The notes under the pieces: generated by a model
Told to the model about the DNA's origin: nothing
The model's input: only the letters and a program-made list of their open reading frames with translations
Databases searched by the model: none
In this document: piece after piece, positions 41,367 through 51,015 of the stretch
Layout: each line of letters starts with the position of its first letter
Position numbering within the stretch: the stretch's first letter is position 1
DNA from: Eubacteriales bacterium
Lineage (GTDB): Bacteria; Bacillota; Clostridia; Oscillospirales; CAG-382
Direction of reading: 5' to 3'
DNA length: 64,000 bases
NCBI GenBank assembly: GCA_028702135.1
Contig: JAQVPJ010000002.1
Coordinates: 1 to 64,000, forward strand
Made by a program: the position numbers and the translations under genes

Positions 41367-42527
41367 TTGAGTATTATCAGCGACACAGATAAATATATAG
41401 CCCACTCCTACAAAAGATTGCCTGTCGCAATAACAAGCGGAAAGGGAAGCCTTCTGTATGACGATGGCGGAAGCGAATACATCGACTTTGGCAGCGGCAT
41501 CGCCGTTAACGTATTCGGTGCTTCGGACACGGAATGGATAAGCGCGGTAACCGGGCAGCTCGGTAAAATATCACATACAAGCAATTATTATTACAGCGGG
41601 CCGCAGTCGTCCTTAGCCGCCATGCTCTGCTCAAGAACGCACTTTACCAATATGTTTTTCTGCAATTCGGGAGCGGAGGCAAATGAGAGTGCGATAAAAG
41701 CGGCAAGGAAATATTCCGCCGATAAATACGGGAGCGGCAGAAGCAAAATCGTAACGCTTAAAAACAGCTTCCACGGCAGAACGATAACAACGCTCTCAGC
41801 CACCGGACAGGACAGATTTCATAATCACTTTTTTCCGTTCACGCAGGGCTTTGAATTCGCAAAACCCAATGATTTTGCCGACACCGCAGAGAAGCTCGGC
41901 GACGACAGTGCGGCTCTGATGATAGAGCTTATACAGGGCGAGGGCGGCGTCAACACGCTTACAAGCGAGTATGTAAAAGCAGTCAGTGATTTATGCAAAA
42001 AAAAGGATATTCTTTTGATTGTAGACGAGGTGCAGACCGGACTCGGCAGGACCGGCAGATTGTTCTGCTATGAGAACTACGGAATATATCCCGATATTAT
42101 TACAACGGCAAAGGGGCTTGGCGGGGGACTTCCCATCGGGGCGGCAATGTTTGCGGAAAAAGTCGCCGGAACGCTCACACCCGGAACCCACGGCTCTACT
42201 TTCGGTGGAAACCCCGTATGTGCGGCAGGCGCGTTAAGCGTAATAAAAAGGTTGGATAATGCGCTGTTTGAGCAAGTAAATAAAAAAAGCAAGTATATAA
42301 TCGAACGCCTTTCGGCTTTAAAAAATGTAAGCGGGATTACGGGTATGGGACTGATGATTGGTATAAAGACAGTCAAAGATCCGGCGATGGTAATGGATTC
42401 CTGCTTAAAAAAAGGACTCTTAGTGCTTAATGCAAACGATAAGGTCCGCCTTCTGCCGGCACTGAACATACCCTTTGATATTCTGGAAAAAGGTATTGAT
42501 ATTTTATCGGAGGTAATTGAGGAATGA
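41367..42527 (+). CDS. argD: Acetylornithine aminotransferase
   Basis: 386 residues, PLP enzyme of class III: FGSGIAVNVFGASD, NSGAEANESAIKAARKY, NSFHGRTITTLSATGQ, VDEVQTGLGRTG and the PLP lysine in TTAKGLGGGLPIGA. It makes N-acetylornithine (and in some species acts in lysine synthesis). TTG start behind AAAGGA. Overlaps argF as ATGA. Confidence 0.96.
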   Translation: MSIISDTDKYIAHSYKRLPVAITSGKGSLLYDDGGSEYIDFGSGIAVNVFGASDTEWISAVTGQLGKISHTSNYYYSGPQSSLAAMLCSRTHFTNMFFCNSGAEANESAIKAARKYSADKYGSGRSKIVTLKNSFHGRTITTLSATGQDRFHNHFFPFTQGFEFAKPNDFADTAEKLGDDSAALMIELIQGEGGVNTLTSEYVKAVSDLCKKKDILLIVDEVQTGLGRTGRLFCYENYGIYPDIITTAKGLGGGLPIGAAMFAEKVAGTLTPGTHGSTFGGNPVCAAGALSVIKRLDNALFEQVNKKSKYIIERLSALKNVSGITGMGLMIGIKTVKDPAMVMDSCLKKGLLVLNANDKVRLLPALNIPFDILEKGIDILSEVIEE

Positions 42528-43426
42528 AGCATTTGCTGAAGTTGGAAGACCTGTCATGCAAAGAAATAACGGGATTGCTTAATCTTGCTGACCAGCTTAA
42601 ATATGAACAGAAGAACGGTATTGAACACAAGGTTCTTGCAGGGAAAACCTTAGGTATGATTTTCAGAAAATCTTCTACCCGTACAAGGGTTTCCTTTGAG
42701 GTGGGAATGTATCAGTTAGGCGGTCATGCGCTGTTTTTGTCCTCAAACGATCTGCAGATTGGAAGAGGCGAGGAGACTGCGGACACCATCCGCGTTTTAT
42801 CACGCTACCTTGACGGAATAATGATACGCACCTTTGAGCAGAGCGAGGTCGAGGAGATGGCTGAAAAGGGAACAATACCTATCATAAACGGACTTACGGA
42901 TTATGCTCATCCCTGTCAGGTGCTTGCGGATTTGATGACCATCAGAGAGCATAAAGGAGCGCTTGAGGGCGTTAAGCTCTGTTATATAGGTGACGGGAAC
43001 AATATGGCAAATTCGCTCATTGCAGGCGGTATCAAGGCAGGAATGAGCGTTTCCGTCGCTTGTCCCGGCTCATACCGCCCCGATGCGGAAATTATGAAGT
43101 GGGCGTCGGAAAACGGCAAATTTCTATGCACCGGGGATATTTATGCCGCAGCGGAGAACGCCGACGTTATCTATACCGATGTATGGGCTTCAATGGGGCA
43201 GGAGAGCGAAGCGGCTACACGCCGCAAGGCATTCAAGGGCTATTGCGTTGATAACAGCGTTATGAACGCCGCTAAAAAGGACGCAATCGTGCTTCATTGT
43301 CTGCCCGCACACAAGGGAGAGGAGATAACACAAGAGGTGTTTGACACCCATGCAGACGTGATATTTGACCAGGCGGAAAACAGGCTTCACGCACAGAAGG
43401 CGGTACTTGTCACTTTGCTCAAATGA
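42524..43426 (+). CDS. argF: Ornithine carbamoyltransferase
   Basis: 300 residues. Carbamoyl-phosphate site SSTRTRVSFEVGMYQLGG, ornithine side DYAHPCQVLADL and HCLPAHKGEEI. Joins carbamoyl phosphate and ornithine to citrulline, so pairing with carAB in the same operon makes sense. Its start overlaps the argD stop by four bases, implying coupled translation. Confidence 0.96.
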   Translation: MKHLLKLEDLSCKEITGLLNLADQLKYEQKNGIEHKVLAGKTLGMIFRKSSTRTRVSFEVGMYQLGGHALFLSSNDLQIGRGEETADTIRVLSRYLDGIMIRTFEQSEVEEMAEKGTIPIINGLTDYAHPCQVLADLMTIREHKGALEGVKLCYIGDGNNMANSLIAGGIKAGMSVSVACPGSYRPDAEIMKWASENGKFLCTGDIYAAAENADVIYTDVWASMGQESEAATRRKAFKGYCVDNSVMNAAKKDAIVLHCLPAHKGEEITQEVFDTHADVIFDQAENRLHAQKAVLVTLLK

Positions 43427-43458
43427 TTTTTCAGCTTTAGATGAGAGGCGGAGTCGCT

Positions 43459-44562
43459 ATGAAAAACAATAAAAAGGCTTATATAGTGCTTGAGGACGGT
43501 CAGGTTTTCGAGGGCAGGCTTTTCGGTTCCGAGAGGGATGTAATCGGCGAGATGGTGTTTACCACCGGTATGACCGGATATATAGAAACGCTGACAGACC
43601 CGGGCTTTTACGGTCAGATAATAATACAGACCTTTCCTTTAATCGGAAATTACGGTGTTATGCCTTCCGATTCCGAGAGTACAGACGACAGCATCAGTGC
43701 GGCAGGATATGTCGTCAGGGAAAAATGCGACCTGCCCTCAAACTTCCGCAGTGAGGAGGATATAGATTCCTTTTTAAAAAGAAAGGGAATCGTGGGCGTA
43801 TACGGCGTGGACACACGTCTGCTTACAGGCATTATCAGGGAGAAGGGCGTTCTCAACGCAATGATATGCACCGACAAGACAAAAGCGGACTTAAATACGA
43901 TAGCCGGCTTCACCGTCAGGGATGCGATAAAGAATACGAGCCACAGTGAAAAAAAGGTTTACGGAATATCCCGGCGCTTATACAGGGTTGCACTAATAGA
44001 TTACGGCGTAAAGCGTAGTATAATCCGCATGCTCAATGAGCACGGCTGTGAGGTGACGATTTTTCCGTATGATGTAAAAGCAGAGGAGATTTCGGGCGGG
44101 TGCTTTGACGGTCTTATGCTGTCCAACGGTCCGGGTGACCCCAAACAGAACGGGTATTGTATAGAACAACTGCGGCTTCTTATCGGCGTTCTGCCCATAT
44201 TCGGTATTTGTATCGGACACCAGCTGTTAGCTCTTGCTTTCGGCGGCGACACAAAAAAACTAAAATACGGTCACAGAGGCGAAAACCAGCCGGTAACAAA
44301 CCTTGAGACGGGCAGGACCTATATAACCTCACAGAACCACGGTTATGTCGTCGACAGCGACAGCATAAATAAAGACGTGGGCAGGCTTTCTTATATAAAC
44401 GCAAACGACAGCACTTGCGAGGGGATGGAATATCCCGGACATAAGGCTTTTTCGGTGCAGTTTCATCCCGAAGCGTGCGGCGGCCCGCTCGACACGGAGT
44501 TTTTGTTCGATGATTTTATTGAGCTTATAAAAAAGGAGGCTTCCGTTAATGCCGAGGAATAA
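43459..44562 (+). CDS. carA: Carbamoyl-phosphate synthase small subunit (glutaminase)
   Basis: 367 residues. N-terminal CPSase domain (VLEDGQVFEGRLFGSERDVI, TGMTGYIETLTDPGF) and a class I glutaminase with nucleophile Cys in FGICIGHQLLALAF and His-Glu in VQFHPEACGGP. Supplies ammonia to CarB through a tunnel. I start at 43459 (GGAG 6 bases upstream) rather than ATG 43441. carB begins inside its last codons (14-base overlap). Confidence 0.95.
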   Translation: MKNNKKAYIVLEDGQVFEGRLFGSERDVIGEMVFTTGMTGYIETLTDPGFYGQIIIQTFPLIGNYGVMPSDSESTDDSISAAGYVVREKCDLPSNFRSEEDIDSFLKRKGIVGVYGVDTRLLTGIIREKGVLNAMICTDKTKADLNTIAGFTVRDAIKNTSHSEKKVYGISRRLYRVALIDYGVKRSIIRMLNEHGCEVTIFPYDVKAEEISGGCFDGLMLSNGPGDPKQNGYCIEQLRLLIGVLPIFGICIGHQLLALAFGGDTKKLKYGHRGENQPVTNLETGRTYITSQNHGYVVDSDSINKDVGRLSYINANDSTCEGMEYPGHKAFSVQFHPEACGGPLDTEFLFDDFIELIKKEASVNAEE

Positions 44563-47500
44563 TGCGATAAAAAAAGTGCTTGTAATCGGCAGCGGACCTA
44601 TTGTAATCGGTCAGGCGGCGGAGTTCGATTATGCCGGAACGCAGGCATGCCGCGTTCTTAAAAACGAGGGAATAAAAGTCGTGCTCGTCAACTCCAATCC
44701 GGCGACTATAATGACCGACAGGAAGTTTGCCGATTTTATTTATCTCGAGCCGCTTAACGGTGAAACCGTTAAAAGAATAATCCAAAAGGAAAAACCAGAC
44801 AGTCTGCTTGCCGGATTCGGCGGCCAGACAGGGCTTACGATTGCAATGCAGCTGACAAAGGAGGGCTTTCTTGAAAAAAACGGAGTAAGGCTTATTGGCA
44901 CAAATGCCGGGGCGATAGCCAAAGCCGAGGACAGGCAGCTATTTAAGGATACTATGAATTCGATAGGTCAGCCGACCATACCCTCCGCAACGGTATACAC
45001 GTCCGAGGAGGCGAGCTTGGCGGCAGAGAGCATCGGTTATCCTGTTATCGTCCGTCCGGCGTATACGCTCGGAGGTGCGGGCGGTGGTGTTGCGTATGAC
45101 AAGTCCCAGCTCATGGCGATTACAGGCAACGGTCTGCAGATGTCCCCTATCCATCAGGTTTTGATAGAAAAATATATATATGGCTGGAAAGAAATAGAGT
45201 TTGAGGTCATTCGCGACAGCAGAGGGAATGCGGTAACGGTGTGCAGTATGGAAAATATAGATCCGGTCGGAATCCATACCGGCGACAGTATCGTCGTCGC
45301 CCCTGCGCTGACATTGTCGGACAAGGAATACCAGATGCTCCGGAGCGCGTCTTTGAAGATAATCTCAGAGCTGGGCATCGAGGGCGGCTGCAACTGCCAG
45401 TTCGCTTTAGATCCCGACAGCTTTGATTACGCCGTTATCGAGGTAAACCCCCGTGTCTCCCGTTCCTCTGCTCTTGCAAGCAAAGCATCGGGTTATCCGA
45501 TAGCAAAGGTTGCCGCAAAAATCGCTCTCGGCTACACGCTCGATGAGATTAAAAACGATATAACGGGAAAAACTTGTGCCTGCTTTGAACCCGCTATGGA
45601 TTATGTCGTGCTCAAAATGCCCAAATGGCCTTTTGACAAATTTGTTTCAGCAAACCGCAAGTTAGGCACACAGATGAAAGCTACCGGCGAAACGATGGCG
45701 ATAGCAACCAACCTCGAATCCGCCTTCCTAAAATCCCTCCGAGGGAGTGAGATTTCGTTGGACACTCCAAATCATCCGTATTTTAAGGGTATCGCAGATT
45801 TCGACATAATAAAAAGCATAGAAAACAGCGAGGATTTGCGTGTTTTTGCCCTTTTTGAGGCAATTAAGAGGGGCATTTCGGTTGACATAATGCACGAAAT
45901 CACTAAAATCGACAGATTTTTCTTATATAAATTGAAGAATATTGCGGACTATGAGAATGAAATTTCCTCTTTTGTACTCACGCAGGAGATGTATGAGAGG
46001 GGAAAAAAGCTGGGTTATACGGACAGGGCTATTTTTGAGATAAGTGGTCAGGGAATAAAGAATCCATCATTAAATGGTGAGGGAATAAAGGATCCGTCGT
46101 TAACCTTGTCGGGGAGTGGTGGGGAGGGAATGAATCCTTCATCAACTTCATCGGTAAGCTGTAAGGTGGGAATTAATCCATCGTTAACCGTGTCGGGGAG
46201 CGGTGAGGAAGGAACAAGCCCATCATCAATATCATCGGTAAGCTGTAAGGTGGGAATGAATCCGTCGTTAACCTCGTTGGGGAGTGGTCAGGAGGGAATG
46301 AATCCGTCATCAATTTCATCGGTAAGCTGTAATGTGGGAATGAATCCGTCGTTAACCTCATCGGGGAGTGGTGAGGAGGGAACTATTTCGTCATCAACTT
46401 CATCGGTAAGCTGTAAGGAGGGGATGAATCCATCGTTAACCTTGTCGGGGAGCGGAGATAGAGTAACTAATCCGTCATTGACTTCTTCGGGGAGTGGTGG
46501 GGAGGGAATGAATCCGTCATTAGCTTCTTTGGGGAGCGGTGAGGAAGGAACGAATCTGACATCAACCTCATCGGTAAGCTGTAATGTGGGAATGAATCCG
46601 TCATCAGACTTGTCGGGGAGCGGCGAGGAGGTAACGAATACGTCATCAACCTCATTGGTAAGCTGTAAGGTGGGAATGAATCCGTCATTAGTTTCTTCGG
46701 TGAGTGGTGAGGGGAAAATACATCGGTTATTTCCCTCATATAAAATGGTTGACACCTGCGCGGCGGAATTTATGGCAGAGACACCCTACTTTTACTCATG
46801 CTATGACAGCTACTGCGAAGCGGCCTCAACAGTAAACCTGCAAAAAGACAGGATTATTGTGCTCGGCTCCGGGCCTATACGTATAGGGCAGGGGATTGAA
46901 TTCGATTACTCCTGCGTCCATTGTGCCGAAACGCTCAGGGAGTTGAGATACGAGGTTATTATAATCAATAACAATCCCGAAACCGTTTCCACCGATTTCG
47001 ACATATCCGACAGATTGTATTTTGAGCCGCTTACCGAGGAGGACGTGCTCGGGGTTATAAGAACAGAAAAACCTGTGGGTGTTGTCGTCGCTTTTGGCGG
47101 TCAGACTGCGATAAAGCTCGCAAAACCTCTTGAAAAAGCGGGTATAAGGATTTTCGGCACAAGTGCAGAGGGGATAGACATAGCCGAGGACAGAGAGCGT
47201 TTTGACGACCTTTTATCACGTTTTGGTATAAAACGCCCTGTCGGGCACAGTGTTTTGACTACGGAAGAAGCTGTAGATGCCGCCGAGGATATAGGCTATC
47301 CGGTCCTGCTGCGTCCGTCCTATGTCATAGGCGGTCAGAATATGACCATCGCTTATACAAGGGAGGATGTTGTGCGCTATATGCATATTATCCTCTTGCA
47401 GGGGATAACGAATCCCGTACTCGTTGACAAATACATGAGCGGAACAGAGCTTGAGGTAGACGTTATTTCCGATGGCGAAGAGGTGCTCATTCCCGGAATT

Positions 47501-49252
47501 ATGGAGCATATCGAGAGGGCGGGGGTTCACAGCGGGGATTCTATCGCCATTTATCCGCCCGTTTCCATAAACGATAAAATGCTTACGCATATAACGGATT
47601 GCTCAATTAAGCTCGCAAAAGCACTCGGTACAAAGGGTCTTGTAAATATCCAGTATCTCATCTCTCATAACGAGCTTTATGTTATAGAGGTCAATCCGCG
47701 TGCATCGAGAACCGTACCCTATATAAGCAAGGTCACCGGGGTTCCCATGGTGGAGATTGCGACAAAGGTTATGGTCGGTCATATGCTTTCGGAACTGGGC
47801 TATACCGGCGGATTATATAAAATACCGCCCTATATGGCGGTAAAGGTGCCTGTATTTTCGTTTGAAAAGCTATCGGATGTAAACTCGGCTCTCGGACCGG
47901 AAATGAAGTCGACCGGAGAGGTGCTGGGTATCGGAAGAACACTTAACGAAGCGTTATTCAAGGGGCTTGTATCGGCAGGGTTCGATTTAGACTTTTCCGC
48001 ACGTGAAGAAAGAAAGGGAGTAATCCTTTCGGTCTCGGACAAGGATAAGTTTGAAATAGTCGGACTTGCCAAGAAATTGGACGACCTCGGAATGAGGATA
48101 TACGCAACAAAAGGAACAGCGAGTGCGATTTCATCGCTGGGTATTGATGTAACGGTGCTGAACAAGTTCGGCGAGGACAACAGCATTATAAAGACTCTTG
48201 AGAGCGGAAGTATTCGTTTTGTAGTAATCACGGGCAGGGGCGAACGGGACTCTGTAAGGGATTATATAGAGATTCACCGCAAATGCATATTACAGTCAGT
48301 TGCTTGTCTGACCTCTCTGGATACCGCAAATGCTCTTGCGGATATAATCGCATCGCGGTTCAATATTCGAAACACCGAGCTTGTGGACATAAACAACCTG
48401 CGCACAGAAAAGAGCCACCTTAATTTTGTAAAGATGCAGGGAACCGGTAACGATTATATATATTTTGAGAATTTCGGCGGTGAGATAACCTGCCCCGAAT
48501 CGCTTTCGATAACGGTTTGCGACCGAAATTACGGTATAGGCGGCGACGGCATCGTGCTTATAGAAAAAAGCGATGCTGCCGACGCTAAAATGCGTATTTT
48601 CAATAAGGACGGCAGCGAGGGAAAGATGGCGGGTAACAGCATACGCTGTGTGGGCAAGTATCTTTATGATAATAAGCATGTTGATAAGGAGAATCTGACG
48701 ATAGAGACGGCAAGCGGGATAAAAAAGCTGAAGCTGTATATCTTCGGCGGTCAGGTGCGTTTTGTCAGCGTCGATATGGGCAAAGCAGAGCTTGATCCGA
48801 AAAAGATTCCCGTTATGCTTGAAGGCGAATCGGTCATAGACAGAGAAGCGGATATTGAGGGGAAGACTTACAGAATTACCTGCGTTTCGGTGGGAAACCC
48901 TCATTGCGTGGTTTTTTGCGACAGGGTTGATGCTGTTGTTCTGCCGAAAGTCGGCCCTCAGTTTGAGAAAAATCCGCTTTTTCCCGAACGCATAAACACC
49001 GAATTTGTAAGGGTGGTTAATAAAAGCACCTTGAAAATGCGTGTATGGGAGCGCGGAAACGGAGAGACCTTTGCCTGCGGAACCGGCGCATGTGCCGCTG
49101 TTGTTGCTGCTGTGGAAAATGGCTACTGTAAAAAAAATGAGGACATTACGGTAAAGCTCAAGGGCGGCGATTTGATTGTAAACTACTCCGACGAGGCGGT
49201 TACCCTTACGGGCAACGCCGACTTTATCTGCGAGGGCAGAACGGTTTATTAA
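44549..49252 (+). CDS. carB-dapF: CarB with internal 42-bp repeat insert, fused to diaminopimelate epimerase DapF
   Basis: 1567 residues in one open frame. Residues 1 to about 500 are the carboxyphosphate half of CarB (IGSGPIVIGQAAEFDYAGTQ, RPAYTLGGAGGG, EVNPRVSRSSALASKASGYP). Residues about 500-722 are a Ser/Gly-rich insert encoded by 42-bp repeats; CarB resumes at LFPSYKMVDTCAAEF, so the insert lies in the oligomerisation region after GYTDRAIFEIS. Residues about 760-1285 are the carbamoyl-phosphate half and regulatory domain (VLGSGPIRIGQGIEFDYSCV, RPSYVIGGQNM, EVNPRASRTVPY). From Leu1291 the chain is a complete DapF: FVKMQGTGNDYIYFE, Cys in GNSIRCVG and in ACGTGACAA. No stop or ribosome binding site separates the two. 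Removing the insert leaves a normal 1060-residue CarB. Confidence 0.93.
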   Translation: MPRNNAIKKVLVIGSGPIVIGQAAEFDYAGTQACRVLKNEGIKVVLVNSNPATIMTDRKFADFIYLEPLNGETVKRIIQKEKPDSLLAGFGGQTGLTIAMQLTKEGFLEKNGVRLIGTNAGAIAKAEDRQLFKDTMNSIGQPTIPSATVYTSEEASLAAESIGYPVIVRPAYTLGGAGGGVAYDKSQLMAITGNGLQMSPIHQVLIEKYIYGWKEIEFEVIRDSRGNAVTVCSMENIDPVGIHTGDSIVVAPALTLSDKEYQMLRSASLKIISELGIEGGCNCQFALDPDSFDYAVIEVNPRVSRSSALASKASGYPIAKVAAKIALGYTLDEIKNDITGKTCACFEPAMDYVVLKMPKWPFDKFVSANRKLGTQMKATGETMAIATNLESAFLKSLRGSEISLDTPNHPYFKGIADFDIIKSIENSEDLRVFALFEAIKRGISVDIMHEITKIDRFFLYKLKNIADYENEISSFVLTQEMYERGKKLGYTDRAIFEISGQGIKNPSLNGEGIKDPSLTLSGSGGEGMNPSSTSSVSCKVGINPSLTVSGSGEEGTSPSSISSVSCKVGMNPSLTSLGSGQEGMNPSSISSVSCNVGMNPSLTSSGSGEEGTISSSTSSVSCKEGMNPSLTLSGSGDRVTNPSLTSSGSGGEGMNPSLASLGSGEEGTNLTSTSSVSCNVGMNPSSDLSGSGEEVTNTSSTSLVSCKVGMNPSLVSSVSGEGKIHRLFPSYKMVDTCAAEFMAETPYFYSCYDSYCEAASTVNLQKDRIIVLGSGPIRIGQGIEFDYSCVHCAETLRELRYEVIIINNNPETVSTDFDISDRLYFEPLTEEDVLGVIRTEKPVGVVVAFGGQTAIKLAKPLEKAGIRIFGTSAEGIDIAEDRERFDDLLSRFGIKRPVGHSVLTTEEAVDAAEDIGYPVLLRPSYVIGGQNMTIAYTREDVVRYMHIILLQGITNPVLVDKYMSGTELEVDVISDGEEVLIPGIMEHIERAGVHSGDSIAIYPPVSINDKMLTHITDCSIKLAKALGTKGLVNIQYLISHNELYVIEVNPRASRTVPYISKVTGVPMVEIATKVMVGHMLSELGYTGGLYKIPPYMAVKVPVFSFEKLSDVNSALGPEMKSTGEVLGIGRTLNEALFKGLVSAGFDLDFSAREERKGVILSVSDKDKFEIVGLAKKLDDLGMRIYATKGTASAISSLGIDVTVLNKFGEDNSIIKTLESGSIRFVVITGRGERDSVRDYIEIHRKCILQSVACLTSLDTANALADIIASRFNIRNTELVDINNLRTEKSHLNFVKMQGTGNDYIYFENFGGEITCPESLSITVCDRNYGIGGDGIVLIEKSDAADAKMRIFNKDGSEGKMAGNSIRCVGKYLYDNKHVDKENLTIETASGIKKLKLYIFGGQVRFVSVDMGKAELDPKKIPVMLEGESVIDREADIEGKTYRITCVSVGNPHCVVFCDRVDAVVLPKVGPQFEKNPLFPERINTEFVRVVNKSTLKMRVWERGNGETFACGTGACAAVVAAVENGYCKKNEDITVKLKGGDLIVNYSDEAVTLTGNADFICEGRTVY
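46047..46738 (+). repeat. In-frame array of 42-bp repeats inside carB
   Basis: Fifteen units of exactly 42 bp start at 46109 and every 42 bases to 46697, preceded by one or two decayed units (46047-46108). Two unit types share a core GAATCCGTCAT. Type A starts TCGGGGAGTGGTGAGG and encodes SGSGEEGMNPSSTS. Type B starts TCGGTAAGCTGTAAGG and encodes SVSCKVGMNPSLTS. The order is A-B alternating except for three A in a row at 46445-46570 (9 A, 6 B). Copies differ by a few bases, so the array is not brand new. 42 is a multiple of three, and the reverse strand is also largely open. There are no unique spacers. Confidence 0.95.
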
Positions 49253-49272
49253 AACAAATCCGTAAAAAGGTT

Positions 49273-49312
49273 AGGGGAGTTGTTGTTTTTGCGGCACTTC
49301 CCTTTTTCTTTA
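49273..49312 (+). terminator. Terminator of the arg-car-dapF operon
   Basis: AGGGGAGT pairs with ACTTCCCT (one G-U), 15-base loop, then TTTTTCTTT, 20 bases after the stop. Confidence 0.8.
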
Positions 49313-49485
49313 TTTATATACCGAGTTCATTTTTTATAGTTGCTTTTTAGGTCCGGATATGTTAATATTTGATTTGGTATGTGGTACTGTTTTGATCGGT
49401 AAAATAAACATAATATGGAACGATTTGTAACAGCGAATTCAACATACCGGTGGTATTGACTTCACGGAAAGGTATAATAAGAATT

Positions 49486-49971
49486 ATGAAGAGAACGGAT
49501 TATATCTCATGGGATGAGTATTTTATGGGTATATCGCTGCTTGCAGCGATGAGGAGCAAGGATCCGAATACGCAGGTAGGCGCATGTATCGTAAACAGCG
49601 ATAACATTATTATTTCGACGGGCTATAACGGTTTTCCGAAGGGCTGCAGCGACGATGTTTTTCCCTGGGAGAGGGAGAGCAGCGAGGTAAACAAAACAAA
49701 ATACCCGTATGTTGTGCACGCAGAGCTTAATGCCATTCTCAACTCGGGAGGACGTTCTTTAAAGGGAGCGAGGGTATATGTCGCTCTTTTTCCTTGTAAC
49801 GAGTGCGCAAAGGCGATAATTCAATCGGGAATACATGAGGTAGTGTATTTATCCGATAAGTATGCAGATACCGAGAGCACACGTGCTTCAAAGTATATGC
49901 TTAACGCAGCGGGAGTCATCTTCCGCCAGCTTGATACCGAACGTGAGGAGCTCAGACTGATTTTCAAATAA
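49486..49971 (+). CDS. dCMP deaminase family protein (ComEB-like)
   Basis: 161 residues. Zinc-dependent deaminase: VVHAELNAIL (HAE, His ligand and proton shuttle Glu) and PCNECAKAI (two Cys ligands). DPNTQVGACIVNSDNIIIST and GYNGFPKGCSDD are typical of dCMP deaminases, which give dUMP for thymidylate synthesis. I start at ATG 49486 (AAAGG about 13 bases upstream); the frame extends to 49450 without a better site. Confidence 0.9.
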   Translation: MKRTDYISWDEYFMGISLLAAMRSKDPNTQVGACIVNSDNIIISTGYNGFPKGCSDDVFPWERESSEVNKTKYPYVVHAELNAILNSGGRSLKGARVYVALFPCNECAKAIIQSGIHEVVYLSDKYADTESTRASKYMLNAAGVIFRQLDTEREELRLIFK

Positions 49972-50021
49972 ACCGAAAAACTGAGTTTCTGCACAGGATG
50001 AAGAAAGGCGGAGAAATTGTT

Positions 50022-50975
50022 ATGACATTAGTTATTATGGCTGCAGGTATGGGCAACCGTTACGGCGGATTGAAACAGATAGATCCCTTAGGGCCGAATG
50101 GCGAGTTTATTATAGACTATTCGATATATGATGCGGTTATGGCAGGATGCGATCGGGTGGTTTTTATCATCAAGGAGGAAAACTACGATATTTTCAGGGA
50201 AACGGTCGGAAAACGAGTAGAGAGCAGGATAAAGGTCGAATACGCTTTTCAGCGTATGGACGACTTACCGACAGGAACGCCCCCCGACGGGAGAGTAAAG
50301 CCGTGGGGTACGACACAGGCGGTTCTCGCATGCCGGGATATTGTTAAAGACAGCTTTATGGTCATCAACGCAGACGATTTTTACGGCAGGGAAGCTTTCG
50401 CGGTGATATACGATTATCTTTCGGAACTCGAAAAAACGAAAAACACTTCCGGCGCTAAGCGAATATACTGTATGCCGGGGTATATACTTAAAAATACTCT
50501 ATCGGATAACGGCCATGTTTCGAGGGGAATCTGCCGTGTCGATAAAAACGGCTCTCTTACGAGTATCGTGGAACGGAAAAAAATAATGCGAAACAACGGT
50601 TTTACGCAGTATTGCGATAAAAACGGGTCGTGGCACGATATAGATGAGGAATCTGTTGCCTCGATGAACTTTTTCGGTTTTGATCCCTCTGTTTTCGGGC
50701 TGCTTGAAGCAGGCTTCAAAAATTTCCTGAACAGTGAGGATACTGATCTTGTTACCGGGGAATATCTCCTTGCTCCGGCACTGGGAGAGGCCATCGCAGC
50801 GGGTGAATGTGAAGTAAGGGTTATCCCGACAGACGCAAAATGGTTCGGCGTTACCTATCAGGCGGATAGGGCTTTGGCAAAAGAATTTATAAATAATTTG
50901 ATAAAGAGGGGCGTTTATCCCGAAAAGCTGTGGGGGAAAACAGCGACGGACAGGGCGGGAGCGTACACGGTTTAA
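50022..50975 (+). CDS. Sugar-phosphate nucleotidyltransferase-like protein
   Basis: 317 residues with the NTP-transferase fold: VIMAAGMGNRYGGLKQIDPL (nucleotide loop), FMVINADDFYGREAF (metal-binding Asp) and RVIPTDAKWFGVTYQADRAL. It probably activates a sugar or sugar alcohol phosphate with an NTP; related clostridial proteins are uncharacterised. Start at 50022 with GGCGGAG about 8 bases upstream rather than ATG 49998, which lies before that site. Confidence 0.8.
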   Translation: MTLVIMAAGMGNRYGGLKQIDPLGPNGEFIIDYSIYDAVMAGCDRVVFIIKEENYDIFRETVGKRVESRIKVEYAFQRMDDLPTGTPPDGRVKPWGTTQAVLACRDIVKDSFMVINADDFYGREAFAVIYDYLSELEKTKNTSGAKRIYCMPGYILKNTLSDNGHVSRGICRVDKNGSLTSIVERKKIMRNNGFTQYCDKNGSWHDIDEESVASMNFFGFDPSVFGLLEAGFKNFLNSEDTDLVTGEYLLAPALGEAIAAGECEVRVIPTDAKWFGVTYQADRALAKEFINNLIKRGVYPEKLWGKTATDRAGAYTV

Positions 50976-51015
50976 CAATACCACGCCCTTTTGTCAGAAA
51001 GGAGAAGCACCTTAT

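Noticed and set aside
46047-46738. CRISPR array
   Set aside because: Units abut each other with no unique spacers, are translated in frame with carB, and no cas genes are in the window.
46288-46755. A 155-codon minus-strand gene within carB
   Set aside because: It is the reverse reading of the repeat array, without a ribosome binding site, and ends where the repeats end.
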